Below, piece by piece: positions 1 through 12,098 of a DNA stretch of 64,000 nucleotides. Below the pieces are notes generated by a model. That model made no database searches. It was not told the DNA's origin and saw only the letters and a program-made list of their open reading frames with translations. The first letter of the stretch is position 1. The number at the start of each line of letters is the position of its first letter. The DNA comes from Anastatus disparis (lineage: Eukaryota > Arthropoda > Insecta > Hymenoptera > Eupelmidae): positions 6,761,501 through 6,825,500 of the forward strand of contig JAFFSR010000218.1 in NCBI GenBank assembly GCA_017163975.1. The letters run 5' to 3'. Made by a program: the position numbers and the translations under genes.

Positions 1-1370
1 TAGCTCATCAAGAGGTGTGGTAGCGCCTCGATGGCGAGTTATATATTGTAAATCCATTTTTCAATATAGAAATGAAATTTGGTCCAGTTTTCTTAATGAA
101 TTATAACTCAAATATGAGCAATGGACCATGTGACAATCATAAAATAATCCATATAAGAAGGGGACATGACTATTTTTTATGTGAATAACAATTATTTGCT
201 TTAATATTCGAAAAATAGGTTAATATGAATATTTATTGATTTAAGGTTATGTTTTTGGTTATGCTTCTTGTAATAACCCTTTTGTAAAATGTAATCTAAT
301 GGATATTCATGTTTAAAATGGTTTATGACAAATGGAATGGCGTTAAAACTGTTGTCGCTGATTTTTAATATTCAAGAAGTTTCTTACACATCAATATTCA
401 TTGAGTTCGTAACCTATAGACATACTTTTTTTGCAAATGTAAATTAATAGATTGGACGAATTCTTAAAACTATACATACAATTCACTAGAAAAAAATACA
501 TTTAAAAAAAAATACAAATTACTTGTACGCATTTCTAAAGAATGGTAACATCTAGTTTATGAACTAATAAATTTTGTTGTCAGAGCATAATGGCAGATTT
601 AATGTTTAAGTAAGTTTTAATATTTTTTTAAAAACAGCACAAGTAAAGATATTTACATATTGAGTTAAAGACCATTTTATGGTTAGGTTAGAAAAATAAG
701 TATACGATATACAATTTTGCGTTTAAATAACGTACAAATCTTTAATATTTATTAAAATTACTTGCTTATTATATACCCATACATATTACATATTTTTAAA
801 TTATAAATTCTTAATATCATAATTATTTAATGACATACCAATTAAAAACATTAATTAATTTCTCTCATCGACATAACCTCGCTTTCTTCAACAAAATATT
901 TCAAAAGATTTATATCTTAAATTTATTAGAAATTACAGTAAAAAAAAATGAAAAACAATTTATTTTCAAATTAAAATTAACATATTTTATAAAATCGATT
1001 ACAGAAATGTAAAAGTAACACTTGGAAAAAATATTTAAAAAAGAAGAAAAAATTTCAAACTCAAAACCCTTTGAACTTGTCATAAACATTTCACTTTAGC
1101 ATCTTTATAATAAACTTTTAACTTATATTCCCTATTAGCGTTAACTTATAAATCGTTTGTATATATAAAAAAGGGGCGCCTTCTGCAAGTCGTGCATTCG
1201 CAAAGCGAAAGGTATATTATGAAGGGAAGGGCAATATAAGCAGCTGAAATGCGTGTATAGGTTATATATATATATATAAAATGTGCGCGGGCGATCGCCG
1301 TGCGAAATGGAAGAGTATTAAAGCGAAAGAACGTTAGTATATACATATATATGTGTATATAAGACGGTTG

Positions 1371-1374
<4 letters not shown>

Positions 1375-1417
<43 letters not shown>
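1375..1417. repeat. (TA)n microsatellite
   Basis: An uninterrupted TA dinucleotide run of about 43 bases, flanked by further short TATA/TGTA stretches to about 1450. Open frames crossing it on the minus strand (Ile-Tyr repeats) are artefacts of the repeat. Confidence 0.95.
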
Positions 1418-1419
<2 letters not shown>

Positions 1420-4400
1420 TTCTCGTATATATGTATATGTATATAAGTTGACCCACTTGCTGCGCCTTTCGAAGCCGATCACTTTCTTGGCGTTCGCCTG
1501 TATAAGTGACGTAGATATAACTATATACATATATATGAACATTTTTTTCTTCTTGTCGTGTATATAGACGCACTTTAGTGAAAATTACATTTAAGTAAGG
1601 AAGTTAGAAAACAACAAGTGTGTTCAATGGCTTTCGAAGTACGGAGGCAAGAACAGTTTTTTTTTTACGTAGATTTGAAAAATTTTTAACATTCCACTCT
1701 ATATACCTTGCATAACTATGTAGTTTTTTTTTATATATATAAATAGAGTACTGGTTGAGAAGAAAAAAAAAAGAGAAAAATTTTTATGTGCGTGTAGAAA
1801 GTAATGTAAAATTTAATGTTTTTATTTAAATTTCCTTAACGTACTTTATAGCGACGTGTGGTATATAAACTATAATATTTTCACTGCTGCATATACGTTT
1901 TAATCGAAAAGAAGAAAAAAATTTATTTTTATATTACCAGAATAAAATAATGAGACTTTGAATATTTTCACCGTTTGGATAGTACCGATGTATATATTAT
2001 AAGAAAATGCGTATATACGTGTTAAATGTATGTAGTATATCCGTATGGTGAAATTTCTCGAATGCATTTTTTAGCACGTTAAGAAAAATTATTTCGTTCC
2101 GCAAATGAACTTGATTATTAATCCTTTAATACAATTTATTTTTTCTTTTTTTTCATTACAAAGTTTGACTGTTCAAACTTTTTACAAGCTAATATATTTT
2201 AATATTAAAGAAAACAAATTTTATAAAAAAATTTAACTGTGTAACTAAACTACTTGATTAGTAATTAAAATAAAAGTAATCCATGTAGTTTATATATTAA
2301 GTAGCACACGTAACGATCAAATATCATAAAAAATAAAAAATTAATCGATTTGTCAATCATCAAACTAATATATAAGTAAACGTTCCGGTCAGTACAACTT
2401 TTTCAAACTGTAAACTTTTGAAAAAAAAGTATCATGTTCGGTTGGTATTTCTGCATCCATGTTACATTTGTACATATCTTTGGCTTAGTTTCCGTATGTT
2501 TCATGTAAAATCCACGAGTGTCAATATAAAGTCTCTTGCAAATTATCGTTAAAATGTTGCATAAAATAACGTTTCTCGTATGATAACCTGGCTTTAAATT
2601 CAAATATAAATCAATGTTGTATTATATATCGGTTGCTGGATAATTTATTGCTCTATGTGATTTTGGTATAATTTATTTAATTTCATCATTTAATGCATGA
2701 CTTATTTGATAATGTTAAAATAAATTTTTAAAAATATGATCGTTAATTTTTTTTTCTATATTCCTATATTTATTAATGAAATAAACTCAAAAACAAATTT
2801 CAAACATAACCTAAAAAATGAAGTATATAAAATTACCATATTTTTAAACCCTTAAGTAAAATTCGAAATTCTCGTTTGGAAAAAACCCGAAAAGAGGAGA
2901 GATGAAAGTCAAAAAGGAAAAAAAATAAGAATCCGAAATCAAGTTTTCGTGCCAAAAGATAATTTGAAATAAAAAGAAGAAGGGGTGGGGGTATATATAA
3001 CGATCACGTCGTCGATCGTCAAGTTTGCAATTACTAAAAAGACAATTTTTTTTTTTCGAGAGTTCTCGCATTAAATGTATAGCGATTCTATGCCAAAACG
3101 ATGGAAATCGTCTCCTTTCACTGTGAATTTCTGAAGCTGAAAATATATACAGCCAATGAGAGAGAGAATGTATATATATACACATTCATAAGCTTGGAGT
3201 TTAAAAGTGAGCGACCCGATGCTGTTTTTAATGCACTCGCAAAAGTTTAAATTGAGAGTGAGCTCACCTTATAACTTCTGTCTGTGTGAATGCATATATA
3301 CTTGAATAAAAGATAAAAAAATATAAAAAGACCTGCTTGCATTAGATCACCCGGAGGCGGGCTTTTATATCTTTTTTTTTTATTTTTCTTCTTAAAATTC
3401 TCTTACATTCTTGCATATCTTAAGTACAGCGCAGAATTGAAAAACAATTGCAGACTTTCATTTTTGTTTAAAAATACATTCAACTTTTAAAATTTAACGA
3501 TTTTTTCATTTTTCAAATTTAATGTAATACAAAATAATGGTTAAATAATTTTTTTTATTTAAAAAATAATAAATTTCTCTAGATTAAGTCGCAATTTACT
3601 TAAATTAACTATTTATGCATGAATTTGCAAATTAAAATAAAGATTTTCTTTAATCATCCTTAGCATTTATTTCAATAAAGTATGCACGCCTTTTTCATAA
3701 AAAACTAACTTTCACACATTGAATATACACATATTTATGTTAATAATTCGTAACAGTACGCTTATTTACCAATAATTATGTACAACTTCATAAAGGCAGT
3801 TAATTAGACTCTCTGATGTAATATTAGAACTTAATAATAGAATATAACCTTTCTTTTTTCTCTTTTTTCAAATGAATCAACACAGACCAATCAAGTATAA
3901 TTTTATGATTACAGCAAATGTAAGGAGAAAAAATGAACGTGTTGTTTCTGCTTTGTTAATTGGTACAACAAATAAACACCTTATACGGTATTATCGTTTG
4001 TTATTTTCAATATTTTACGGGGATCAATTCTCATTGTAACAAGCATGTGTTTGAATAATGTTCGAATTTCAAAAAAGTACGTTAGAGAAACTTTTATTCT
4101 ATTTTGTGAAAATTCATTTAATTTTAGAATTATTGGTGACAAAAATATATTATTAACTAAATTATCGATTAAAAAAAAATTTAATAGATAAAATGAACCT
4201 ATTAACTAAAAATTATAACATTTTGTAAAATTTATATCCATATTATAAGAAAAAGGATATTTATACTTGAGAATAATTTACAGGTTAAGATGGGAGAGAA
4301 TAAGTAGAGGCTGTATACACATACAAGCAGCAAACAAGCCTAAAGTAAACGATCGACTGAGTGGTACTTTCATAAGAGATAGAATGAGAGAGAGAGAGAT

Positions 4401-5018
4401 AAAAAGTGAGATAGAGAAAAGAAGGCAAGGAAAGCCGTTTACCTACATTGTAGGCGGCTCTTTGGCCGAGATGTTGGCCCCCTTTATATTCCTTTCGCCA
4501 GGAGGCATACAAAATCTCATGTCTAAACGAACTGACTTAGATGTTTATTGGGTACTTAAATATTAGCCTTTTTGTTACAATTTTTTTTAAAAATTCTAAA
4601 TTGTTATTATCATTATAGATTAAAAATTTTAACTTTTAGTAGGTTATAGATTGATTAAATTGGGACGGTTATGATAATTAGATCGATTTTTAATAAATAT
4701 TTTTTTTTTCTTAGATTCAAGCACCTACAAGTTAGCTAAAACATAAGCTAATTTTCTGGATTGACTACTTTTTAAAATAGTTATAAAATAGTTTACAAAA
4801 ATATGAAATATATTTTACCAAAGCCACTTGCTAACTTCATAAACGTATGAATTTATGTTGTAACCAATAGTATTTCATATACTTGTTTTTAGTACTTACT
4901 TTATTAACCATAAATTTTAAAAATTCTATTTTTAGCATTTTTTCAATACTGTAAGTTATTTTCCATAAAATCATCTCTATTAATATAGAAATAAAAATTT
5001 TCCTTATGATCAAATATT

Positions 5019-5072
5019 TTAAAATATAACCTCTATATATATATATATTTAAAATATAACCTATATATACAT
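5019..5072. repeat. Short direct duplication with ATAACCT
   Basis: The sequence TTTAAAATATAACCT followed by TA-rich spacer occurs twice in tandem. Each copy carries the ATAACCT word that recurs across the window. Confidence 0.7.
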
Positions 5073-5326
5073 GTATAACAAAAAAAATTTGTTTATAGTT
5101 TCAAGCGGGAATATCACTGTAACAATTCTTATTTATTGTATCAAAGCTCTTTAAACAACAATAACAACCTGAAAAATTTTCTGGCACAATATCCAGAACT
5201 AAACTTAGAAATATATAGCTTTTAGATAGGCTCGCAAAATATACGAGGCGTTTGTGTATTGCGCCCACGAGTGTCACGATTATACGACGGCAATACCTAT
5301 ATGTATATAAATATATCTATATATAC

Positions 5327-5329
<3 letters not shown>

Positions 5330-5372
<43 letters not shown>
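5330..5372. repeat. (AT)n microsatellite
   Basis: A run of about 43 bases of alternating A and T, continued to about 5393 by TATATATGTATATA interruptions. It lies between two small GC-richer islands. Confidence 0.95.
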
Positions 5373-5382
<10 letters not shown>

Positions 5383-8300
5383 GTATATATACATGCGGAG
5401 GCGATCGTTTCCGCGCTAAGATAACAGCAGTCTTATGGTAAAAGTTAATGAGCGCGCTACATACACGTTTTCTCAAGCTCTTTATAATCAAGGATGATTT
5501 ATGAGAATACTATAACAAAAAAAAAAGTAACGATAAAGGAAGAAAAAAAAAATAACGTAAAGTATATAAACGAAGGTTTTATTTTCTCTCTTTCTTTCTC
5601 CTTTTTTTTTCTTTAACGCGCACAAGGAAATTTCGCTACTGTCTGAGATATTATAACTTCCTTGCGACATTTCATTAGCATACGTGGTTCGCTTTTATAT
5701 GTAGTATGGATATGTATATGTATGATACGTTATTTCGTATAGGATTGATTGGTAAGAGGGATAAAAAGATTGTTTTAATGGATTGGTTACGATTGGATTG
5801 CGTTTTTTCTTTTTAATAAAAATTTTTCTTTGTTCATCTATGAGGAAATTGATAGGATTATTAATATGTCGATTATTGTACTGATGGTTTTTGTAATTTC
5901 TAAGAATGATTAATCAAGAAATCCAGAAATTTTAATATTTAATCAAACTTATAAATTTATCGATACTGAAATCAAATAAAAGTACGAAATCTTATTAAAT
6001 TCTTTCTTGTAAATTTAAAGAAATTTTGTTATTTTGAAATCAGTAATAATCAAAACGGAAATACTATTTAACAATTCGCAATTCTTGTTTTTCATTAGCT
6101 TGGTTTCCGTAAAATAAAGATTAAATCAATCAATTTTATTGTTAAAAGCTCATTTCAACACATCGAACGATCGAAGCTTAAGCAAAAATTAAATTTTAAA
6201 ACTCGGCACGTTCTAATTTTCACCTCAGCTGAACATCACAATCACTGTATCGCTTTAAATGAAAACAAAACAAAAAAAAAATAATCTTTTTCGTAGACAA
6301 CCGAAACTTGAAACTTCCTGGCAAGTTGTGTATATGTACGGTCAGTTTGTTATAAAACTTGTTGGCCGCTTGGTGGGCTATGGATATCGAGGTTATCGCA
6401 ATTTGATTGTTTGTAAGATCTTCGGTTAGAAGTTCTTTATTTATTTTTTTTTTATTTTGCGAAAGCGCTAGATAGTAACTTAGCTTAAGAGCTCTCAATT
6501 CAAACCGATTTTCGTAACCGGATGTGCACGCAAACTTTGCAAGGCTTGAAGAATTGAATTCTACATATGAGTGCGTGTGTGAGTGTGTAAATGTGTGCTT
6601 TTTAATTTGCATTTTTCTTTACGGATTGAAGATTTTAAATGTTCAAGTGAGACGGATTTGATTGTGTAAAAAGGGAAATTTAGCGTGAGGATTGAAAAAT
6701 CAAATTTGAATTATGGTTTTTTGTTTTGGTTATAAAATTCATTCAATTACAAAAACAAATTTACTTTTTTATTAATCATTTAATAAACGAATAAATTTGA
6801 ATTTTCTATGAATAAAAGAAGCAGACTATGAAGTTATGTAAGTTATATCTTTCGAATAAACTTCAAAATTGATGATTTTATTTCTATCTTACATAACCTA
6901 AACTCAGTTAACATAGTTCATTGTATCATGAAATATTTATAATCATATTCAGAATTTTTAAACAGATGATTATAACATTGTAACTCATTAGAACGTTATA
7001 TTTGAAATCTTATATAATAATTTAGCTTAATAGAAGTCTGCAATTGTGTAAATGTTAAAATGTCTAGTTTCTATTATTATTTAGTACACATAAATATAAA
7101 AACTGACTCAATATTATAGTATTCATTTTTTAATAAAAACTTGCTTGGGTATATTAATTTCCTATAAAAACAAAATTTATACATAGAAATATTTAAAGAA
7201 ATTGATTAAAACTTTCTATTAAACGCTCGTTTTGCATAAGTCAAATAAACTTACTATTTAATTAACCTAAAAGCGTAAAGATAACTTTTAATTCCTACCC
7301 TTACTTATAGAAATATATGCATATGAAACTTAGAGGAAATTATCTAAGAATGTTTTTTTACGGTAAATGAGTTAATTTACTCATTATCTACACTTCATAT
7401 ACCATAAACTAAGAAATATTAAGCATGCCAGTACAATTTATCTATTAATAGCAGTTATGCAAATTAAAAAAAAAATAATGTGTATACCTTGCAACTGCTG
7501 TCAAAGTCCATCTGCCATATCTTCGAAACAATCACACTCGAGTCACTTATAATACTCATTATATATAACCATAAAATTAATATTATTTTTCTTTTTTTTA
7601 ATTATGCTTATCACACAAAACTATTAGAGACATAACTGCATGTGCGCGCGCGCATTTCTTTTGGTGTAAGTTGTGTATATCGCGGTGCAACGTAACGGTT
7701 ATGTATACACAGCCAGGTTATGTCTAATGGAAAGAAAGAAGAAAAGAAAAAAAGTCTTTTTGACGGATATACTTTGTGAGTCGTGTTTAAGAAAAAGAGA
7801 TATACAGCTCGTTTTAGTTGTTGTTTTTAACCTTTTTCTCTGTATCATATTTTAGAAGAAAAGCAATGAGACGCGCACAAGTGTTTTCTAGGTCAGCACA
7901 ACATAGTTTTCCTTAAAACTTGTAATATATAACCAATATATTAGGTTATAAAGACACTTTTGAGCAATTACATTTTTTTTCATATTTTTTATTCTTTATT
8001 TCTTGGCGTATTTACTTATAGGTTAGATTCAAGATAATGGTATTATTATTATATCTGAACGGTTGATTATATTTGCATAGAAGTTTGTCAGGATACTTTA
8101 TGATACTTTAATATGGGACGATTTCTCTTGTAAAAATGATAAATAGTTTGCCGGTGAGAGAAAAAATTTATTTATATTATAGTATATTTTATTTTTAGAG
8201 GTTATATTTGTTTTATTGACAAAGCTATAATTTTATAAAGTACATAAAATAATTAACACTGCCTATGCAACAGTCAACACTTTTTACACTGTATACCGCG

Positions 8301-9360
8301 GATGGCACACACGTTGATTTCAATGCGATGTACTTCACGTTACATTAGTTTATTCTTTTTATCAATACGCAGAAAAATTTTTTCCTCATAATTTTTACGA
8401 ATCTAATATGTCCAGACCACTATTTTTTTTCTTAATAACTTAAATTCCTAAATATTTCTTCGCGTTGACAGAACTATTTTTTCGCTGCAGTAATTTTTAC
8501 CGGAATTTAATTATTTAAAATGTCCAGAATGGACTTAAATACCAAATGCTTTTTCGGCCGTGTGCAATCAAGTGCGAAAATACCAATTGTTTTATTTGTT
8601 AAAAAAAATAAAACTGTAAAATACTAAACAGCTGGTATTTTTGTATACTATAGCTCAAGAAAAACTTGAGGTATTTCAGTTTATTCTTGTCATACTTTTA
8701 ATTTTCTCATTTCTTCGTGCACCGTATACCTTATCGAAATATTCACTTCGTGCATTACGTGTACATCGAATTCAAGTCAACTCGCGTATACCATGTAAAA
8801 TTTTGAGCCAACCTGAATATTATTGTTACATATATGTATTATTGTATTCTGTATATCGAGCACGACATATTGGGAATATTTGTAAACATTGCAGACATAA
8901 TTTTCTATTTAAAGAGCGGTTGAGAGCAATGTTATTATTTTTGTAAACTTCGTTAAGTATAAATTTAAATTTTTTAAATTTCGAATGATTTTTTTTAAAT
9001 TACGATGAATAAAAATTATCCGTTATATTTATAATTTAATCGAATCGAAAGATATAAATAAAATTGTATTCATATTTTCATGATATTGCATAATCTTTTC
9101 TTTCATAGATTTTCTTCAACTGTTTTTTTTCTTTGCATTTGCATTCTATTTAAATTACATAACGATTTCAGAAAAAAATCTACTTCTGCTTTTTATGTTT
9201 CATGCATGACGGCCAGTAATTTAAATTTTCAAAAAAAAAATCTTGTTCCAAAAAAAACATACAAAATAAAATCATTAAAATAAATACTTTGAAAATTTTC
9301 CTCAAGAAGAAAATAAAATAAAAATAAAGTTCATTCAACGAATTAAATTTAAAAAAAATT

Positions 9361-9377
9361 CTCTCTCTCTCTCTCTC
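9361..9377. repeat. (CT)n microsatellite
   Basis: Eight consecutive CT units followed by CACTC. This is a short polypyrimidine tract in otherwise AT-rich sequence. Confidence 0.85.
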
Positions 9378-10982
9378 ACTCGCACCTTATTTAGCTTAAA
9401 GCGTTTCAAGTCAATTTTTCCGCAAGACTGAAAGAGTTCCTTTTAGCTCATCGAAGCGCACTAGAGAAGGTAAAGTCAAGTATTATAAAAGTCCGTTCGC
9501 AGCTGTCTCCTCCTCAACTCTTTGACGACACCTGCAGCTATTATTTGCTTCTCTTTATGTATACTTCTTGTTACACTTGGTCGCTTCGTCTCTTGAACTT
9601 GGATATTTATTTTTTTTTTCCTTTTTTAAATACCTTTTCCTTATTTTCTTGTACGGATATATACACGGTGTCATTTATATGTAGCGATGAGTTTTTTGAC
9701 TGATTGACAGCCGAATAGGTTTATGATACCAAATTGACCGTATTTAATTAGATTAATAGACGACAGGAGTTTGATGTGTGAAAGTGGAATATTTTGATCT
9801 TTTTTTTTCATGTTGATTTGATCTATTAAAAGCTTGTCCTTAAAATTCGTCTTTACTTTTGACTCCTTTGAAAAATTTTAATATAACGAGGCCAAACAAA
9901 TTTATCAGGCCCCCAAACATTAGACATCTCTAAATTATATAGATATTTGACATTGATAATAAATTAAGTAAATATACAATAGAAAAAAAAGAAGTTTTTT
10001 TTTCTCAATTCATAATCTTTTTGTAAATTATTATGATGGAATGATCGACTAATTTAAAATGAAAGTTGGATGTATAAATAAGTATAATTTGTCTACCAAA
10101 TAAAAGAAAGAGTCCCATATATTAATTGTGACTTTCTATCACATTCGTATATACGTATGTACTAATATCAAATAAATAGCTGGTTTACCAACAAATAAAG
10201 AAAAAGTAAAAAAAAAAAACTAAAAAAATGAATTACGCAAAAATTTGCACTTCCTCTTGGTTATATACCTTTATCGGAGAAAGTTCCTCGAAAAATCAAC
10301 TCCTCCGTTACGATCTCAATCTACTCAGCACACATTTATGTGCTGAACACACACATGTATATACGTGTATACAAAAAGGTCAAAAAAAAAGGCGTCGACT
10401 TGAAAGTATACCTAGCCTTTCTCTATATATATGTATCTTTATACAGATATTTATACATGTGTGAGTGTATATGTATGTATAAAAGTTAAAGCCACAGGTT
10501 TTGCTGCGCGCGATCGGTTAACGGTGACGAGAGTCAGCGTTTGAAAATGGAACGCTTCTTCTCTCCCCTCTCTTGTACTTTTTTTTTCTTCTTGGTTATT
10601 TCTTTATGGTATTATTTTGATACCTTCTGCCATCATGATGATGTCTTTCACAATGCATATTAGAGAAAAAAAATCGACTGGAAATATAAAGATGATCGTA
10701 TATCTAATTTCAATATGTGTGGCTTTTAAAAGATGAAAAAAAGTATTCATGTTACTGTATAGCTCAGTGTGTGGTTCTAACGTATTTTTTTTTATAACCA
10801 AGTCATTGACGTGTGTATCCTTATATATGATGTCTGTTACTACTGGTTTTATGAGAGAGAAAGAGGAAAAGAAAGATTAAAGAAGATGAGGATGCGGCAT
10901 ATTCACTGAACAAGTATCACGTGTGAGCGGTACTTTTTATTTTAATTGATCAACTTTATTTTTATTATTATTTAGGTTATTT

Positions 10983-11090
10983 AAATTGTATAGAATTATT
11001 GGTTTATTTTGTGGTTTATTTAACCTTTACTGTATTATAAATTGTATTGAATTTATTCTTTCGTGGTTTATTTAATCTTTACTGTATTAC
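10983..11090. repeat. Tandem duplication, unit about 55 bp
   Basis: Two adjacent diverged copies start at 10983 and 11039. Each begins AAATTGTAT and contains GTGGTTTATTTAA(C/T)CTTTACTGTATTA. The pair lies directly next to the tRNA-derived element at 11111. Confidence 0.8.
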
Positions 11091-11110
11091 AACTTAAAAT
11101 AAATTTATTA

Positions 11111-11190
11111 TAGAGAGGTCATCAGTGGCTCAGTCAGCAGAGCGATGGATTCATAATCTCGAGGACTCGAGTTCAAATCCCGTTCTCTAC
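11111..11190 (+). repeat. tRNA-derived element (SINE head or tRNA pseudogene)
   Basis: An A-box-like TGGCTCAGTCAGC (11126-11138) and a B-box-like GTTCAAATCC (11171-11180) are spaced about 45 bases apart, as in Pol III type 2 promoters. A D-stem GCTC...GAGC is present, and TAGAGAG (11111-11117) can pair with TTCTCTA (11183-11189) as an acceptor stem with one G-T pair. A CAT triplet sits at the anticodon position (11152-11154). Several bases too many lie between acceptor stem and D arm, and the anticodon and T stems contain mismatches, so a functional tRNA is unlikely. A tRNA-derived SINE head or a decayed tRNA copy fits best. The sequence continues into a GC-richer tail with an AAGCAC/GTGCTT hairpin (about 11200-11227). 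Confidence 0.65.
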
Positions 11191-11520
11191 TAATTTATAC
11201 AAGCACCACTGTACGTCACATGTGCTTTGTTAACAAACACACTGAAACAACCTTCGTCGCTAATTAGCTTCGCAACAGATAGCATAAATACAGGGACGTT
11301 AAATAATAAAAAAAATTATTGCACAAAAATGTCGAGAAAACTTTTCTGGCCAGATGGAAAATATATTTTTCTAACTGAAAGCCACAAATAAGTAACAAAG
11401 TTACTATTTTGAGGTTAGAAGACAAAAAATAATTTTTTGACTCTCTGTGTGCGAAATTCAATTTCTCTTGCCTCTGCAGCATATGCAAAATACTGTAATC
11501 GGACACACTACAAGTTCACC

Positions 11521-11590
11521 GTGCGCAAAATGATTCAGCATGCACAAAGTAGATTCAGCGTGCGCAAAATGAATTCAACGGGCGCGAAAT
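11521..11590. repeat. Imperfect 20-bp tandem repeat
   Basis: Three and a half units of about 19-20 bases: GTGCGCAAAATGATTCAGC (11521), ATGCACAAAGTAGATTCAGC (11540), GTGCGCAAAATGAATTCAAC (11560), then GGGCGCGAAAT (11580). The final GCGCGAAATAA is the reverse complement of sequence at 12079-12090, linking this array to the inverted repeat there. Confidence 0.85.
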
Positions 11591-11816
11591 AAGAAACAGT
11601 ATGTGAACTAATAGAGGTAAAGTTAAAATAACATAATTTATTTTCTATAGGTCAATGGATCGATGGGCAAAGTTGAAAATAATTTTCACCTTTATTCTAT
11701 AGTTATGTGAATAATCTTTTAATATTTAATATCTAATATATTTTCATGGAATACAAATTCAATTGTTTTATAAAGTGTGTTTTTTTATTTTAAGAATTAT
11801 TATTTATTTTTTGAAG

Positions 11817-11850
11817 CGGGGGCTCCGCTCTCTGAACCCCCGAACCCCCT
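11817..11850. repeat. C/G-tract hairpin
   Basis: CGGGGG near the left end can pair with CCCCCG about 16 bases later, followed by a second C5 tract. Such G/C runs are exceptional in this AT-rich window and suggest a fragment of a repetitive element. Confidence 0.6.
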
Positions 11851-12006
11851 TTTTCTTCTCACATCGAATCATTGCAAATTATTATTATAAGTAGTTGACT
11901 CTCTCAATATCGAAGCATTATATACAATACTGATGCAAATTGTTATGTTCAAAATAATCGATGTACGCATCGAATTTCGCGCAGCTTGAGTCAAAAAATA
12001 ATATAT

Positions 12007-12098
12007 GTAACATGCGCGTTCAAGGGATTTGGCCCTCGCGTGAGTTTGGCGCCCTCGCTTCGCTCGTGCACAAATCCCTTATTTCGCGCACTAGTTAC
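12007..12098. mobile_element. Short inverted-repeat element with GC-rich centre
   Basis: The left arm from 12007 (GTAACATGCGCG...AAGGGATTTG) is repeated as a reverse complement at 12071-12098 (CAAATCCCTTA...GCGCACTAGTTAC), with a few mismatches. The GC-rich loop contains CCCTCGC twice. It has no coding capacity. The structure suits a non-autonomous DNA element or a piece of one. Confidence 0.65.

Larger units (their letters stand above)
1..10982. other. AT-rich stretch without a supportable gene
   Basis: No open frame here has splice-bounded, compositionally protein-like sequence. The longer open frames (for example 2844-3185 minus, 6220-6612 minus, 4267-4566 plus) are rich in Phe/Lys/Ile/Tyr, as expected from A/T runs, and often overlap open frames on the other strand. 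The stretch holds (TA)n microsatellites, poly(A)/poly(T) runs, and short islands of higher GC (about 1170-1330, 1440-1510, 4290-4510, 5230-5290, 5390-5460, 10500-10570) whose role is unknown. It could be intergenic or a 5' intron of the downstream gene, because the first exon found begins with a splice acceptor. Confidence 0.6.

Noticed and set aside
2844..3185. 113-codon minus-strand open frame
   Set aside because: Phe/Ser/Tyr-rich and crosses a T-run; ends in TA microsatellite sequence; no recognisable motif.
6220..6612. 130-codon minus-strand open frame
   Set aside because: Composition follows A/T runs, with no domain and no splice context; not credible as a gene.
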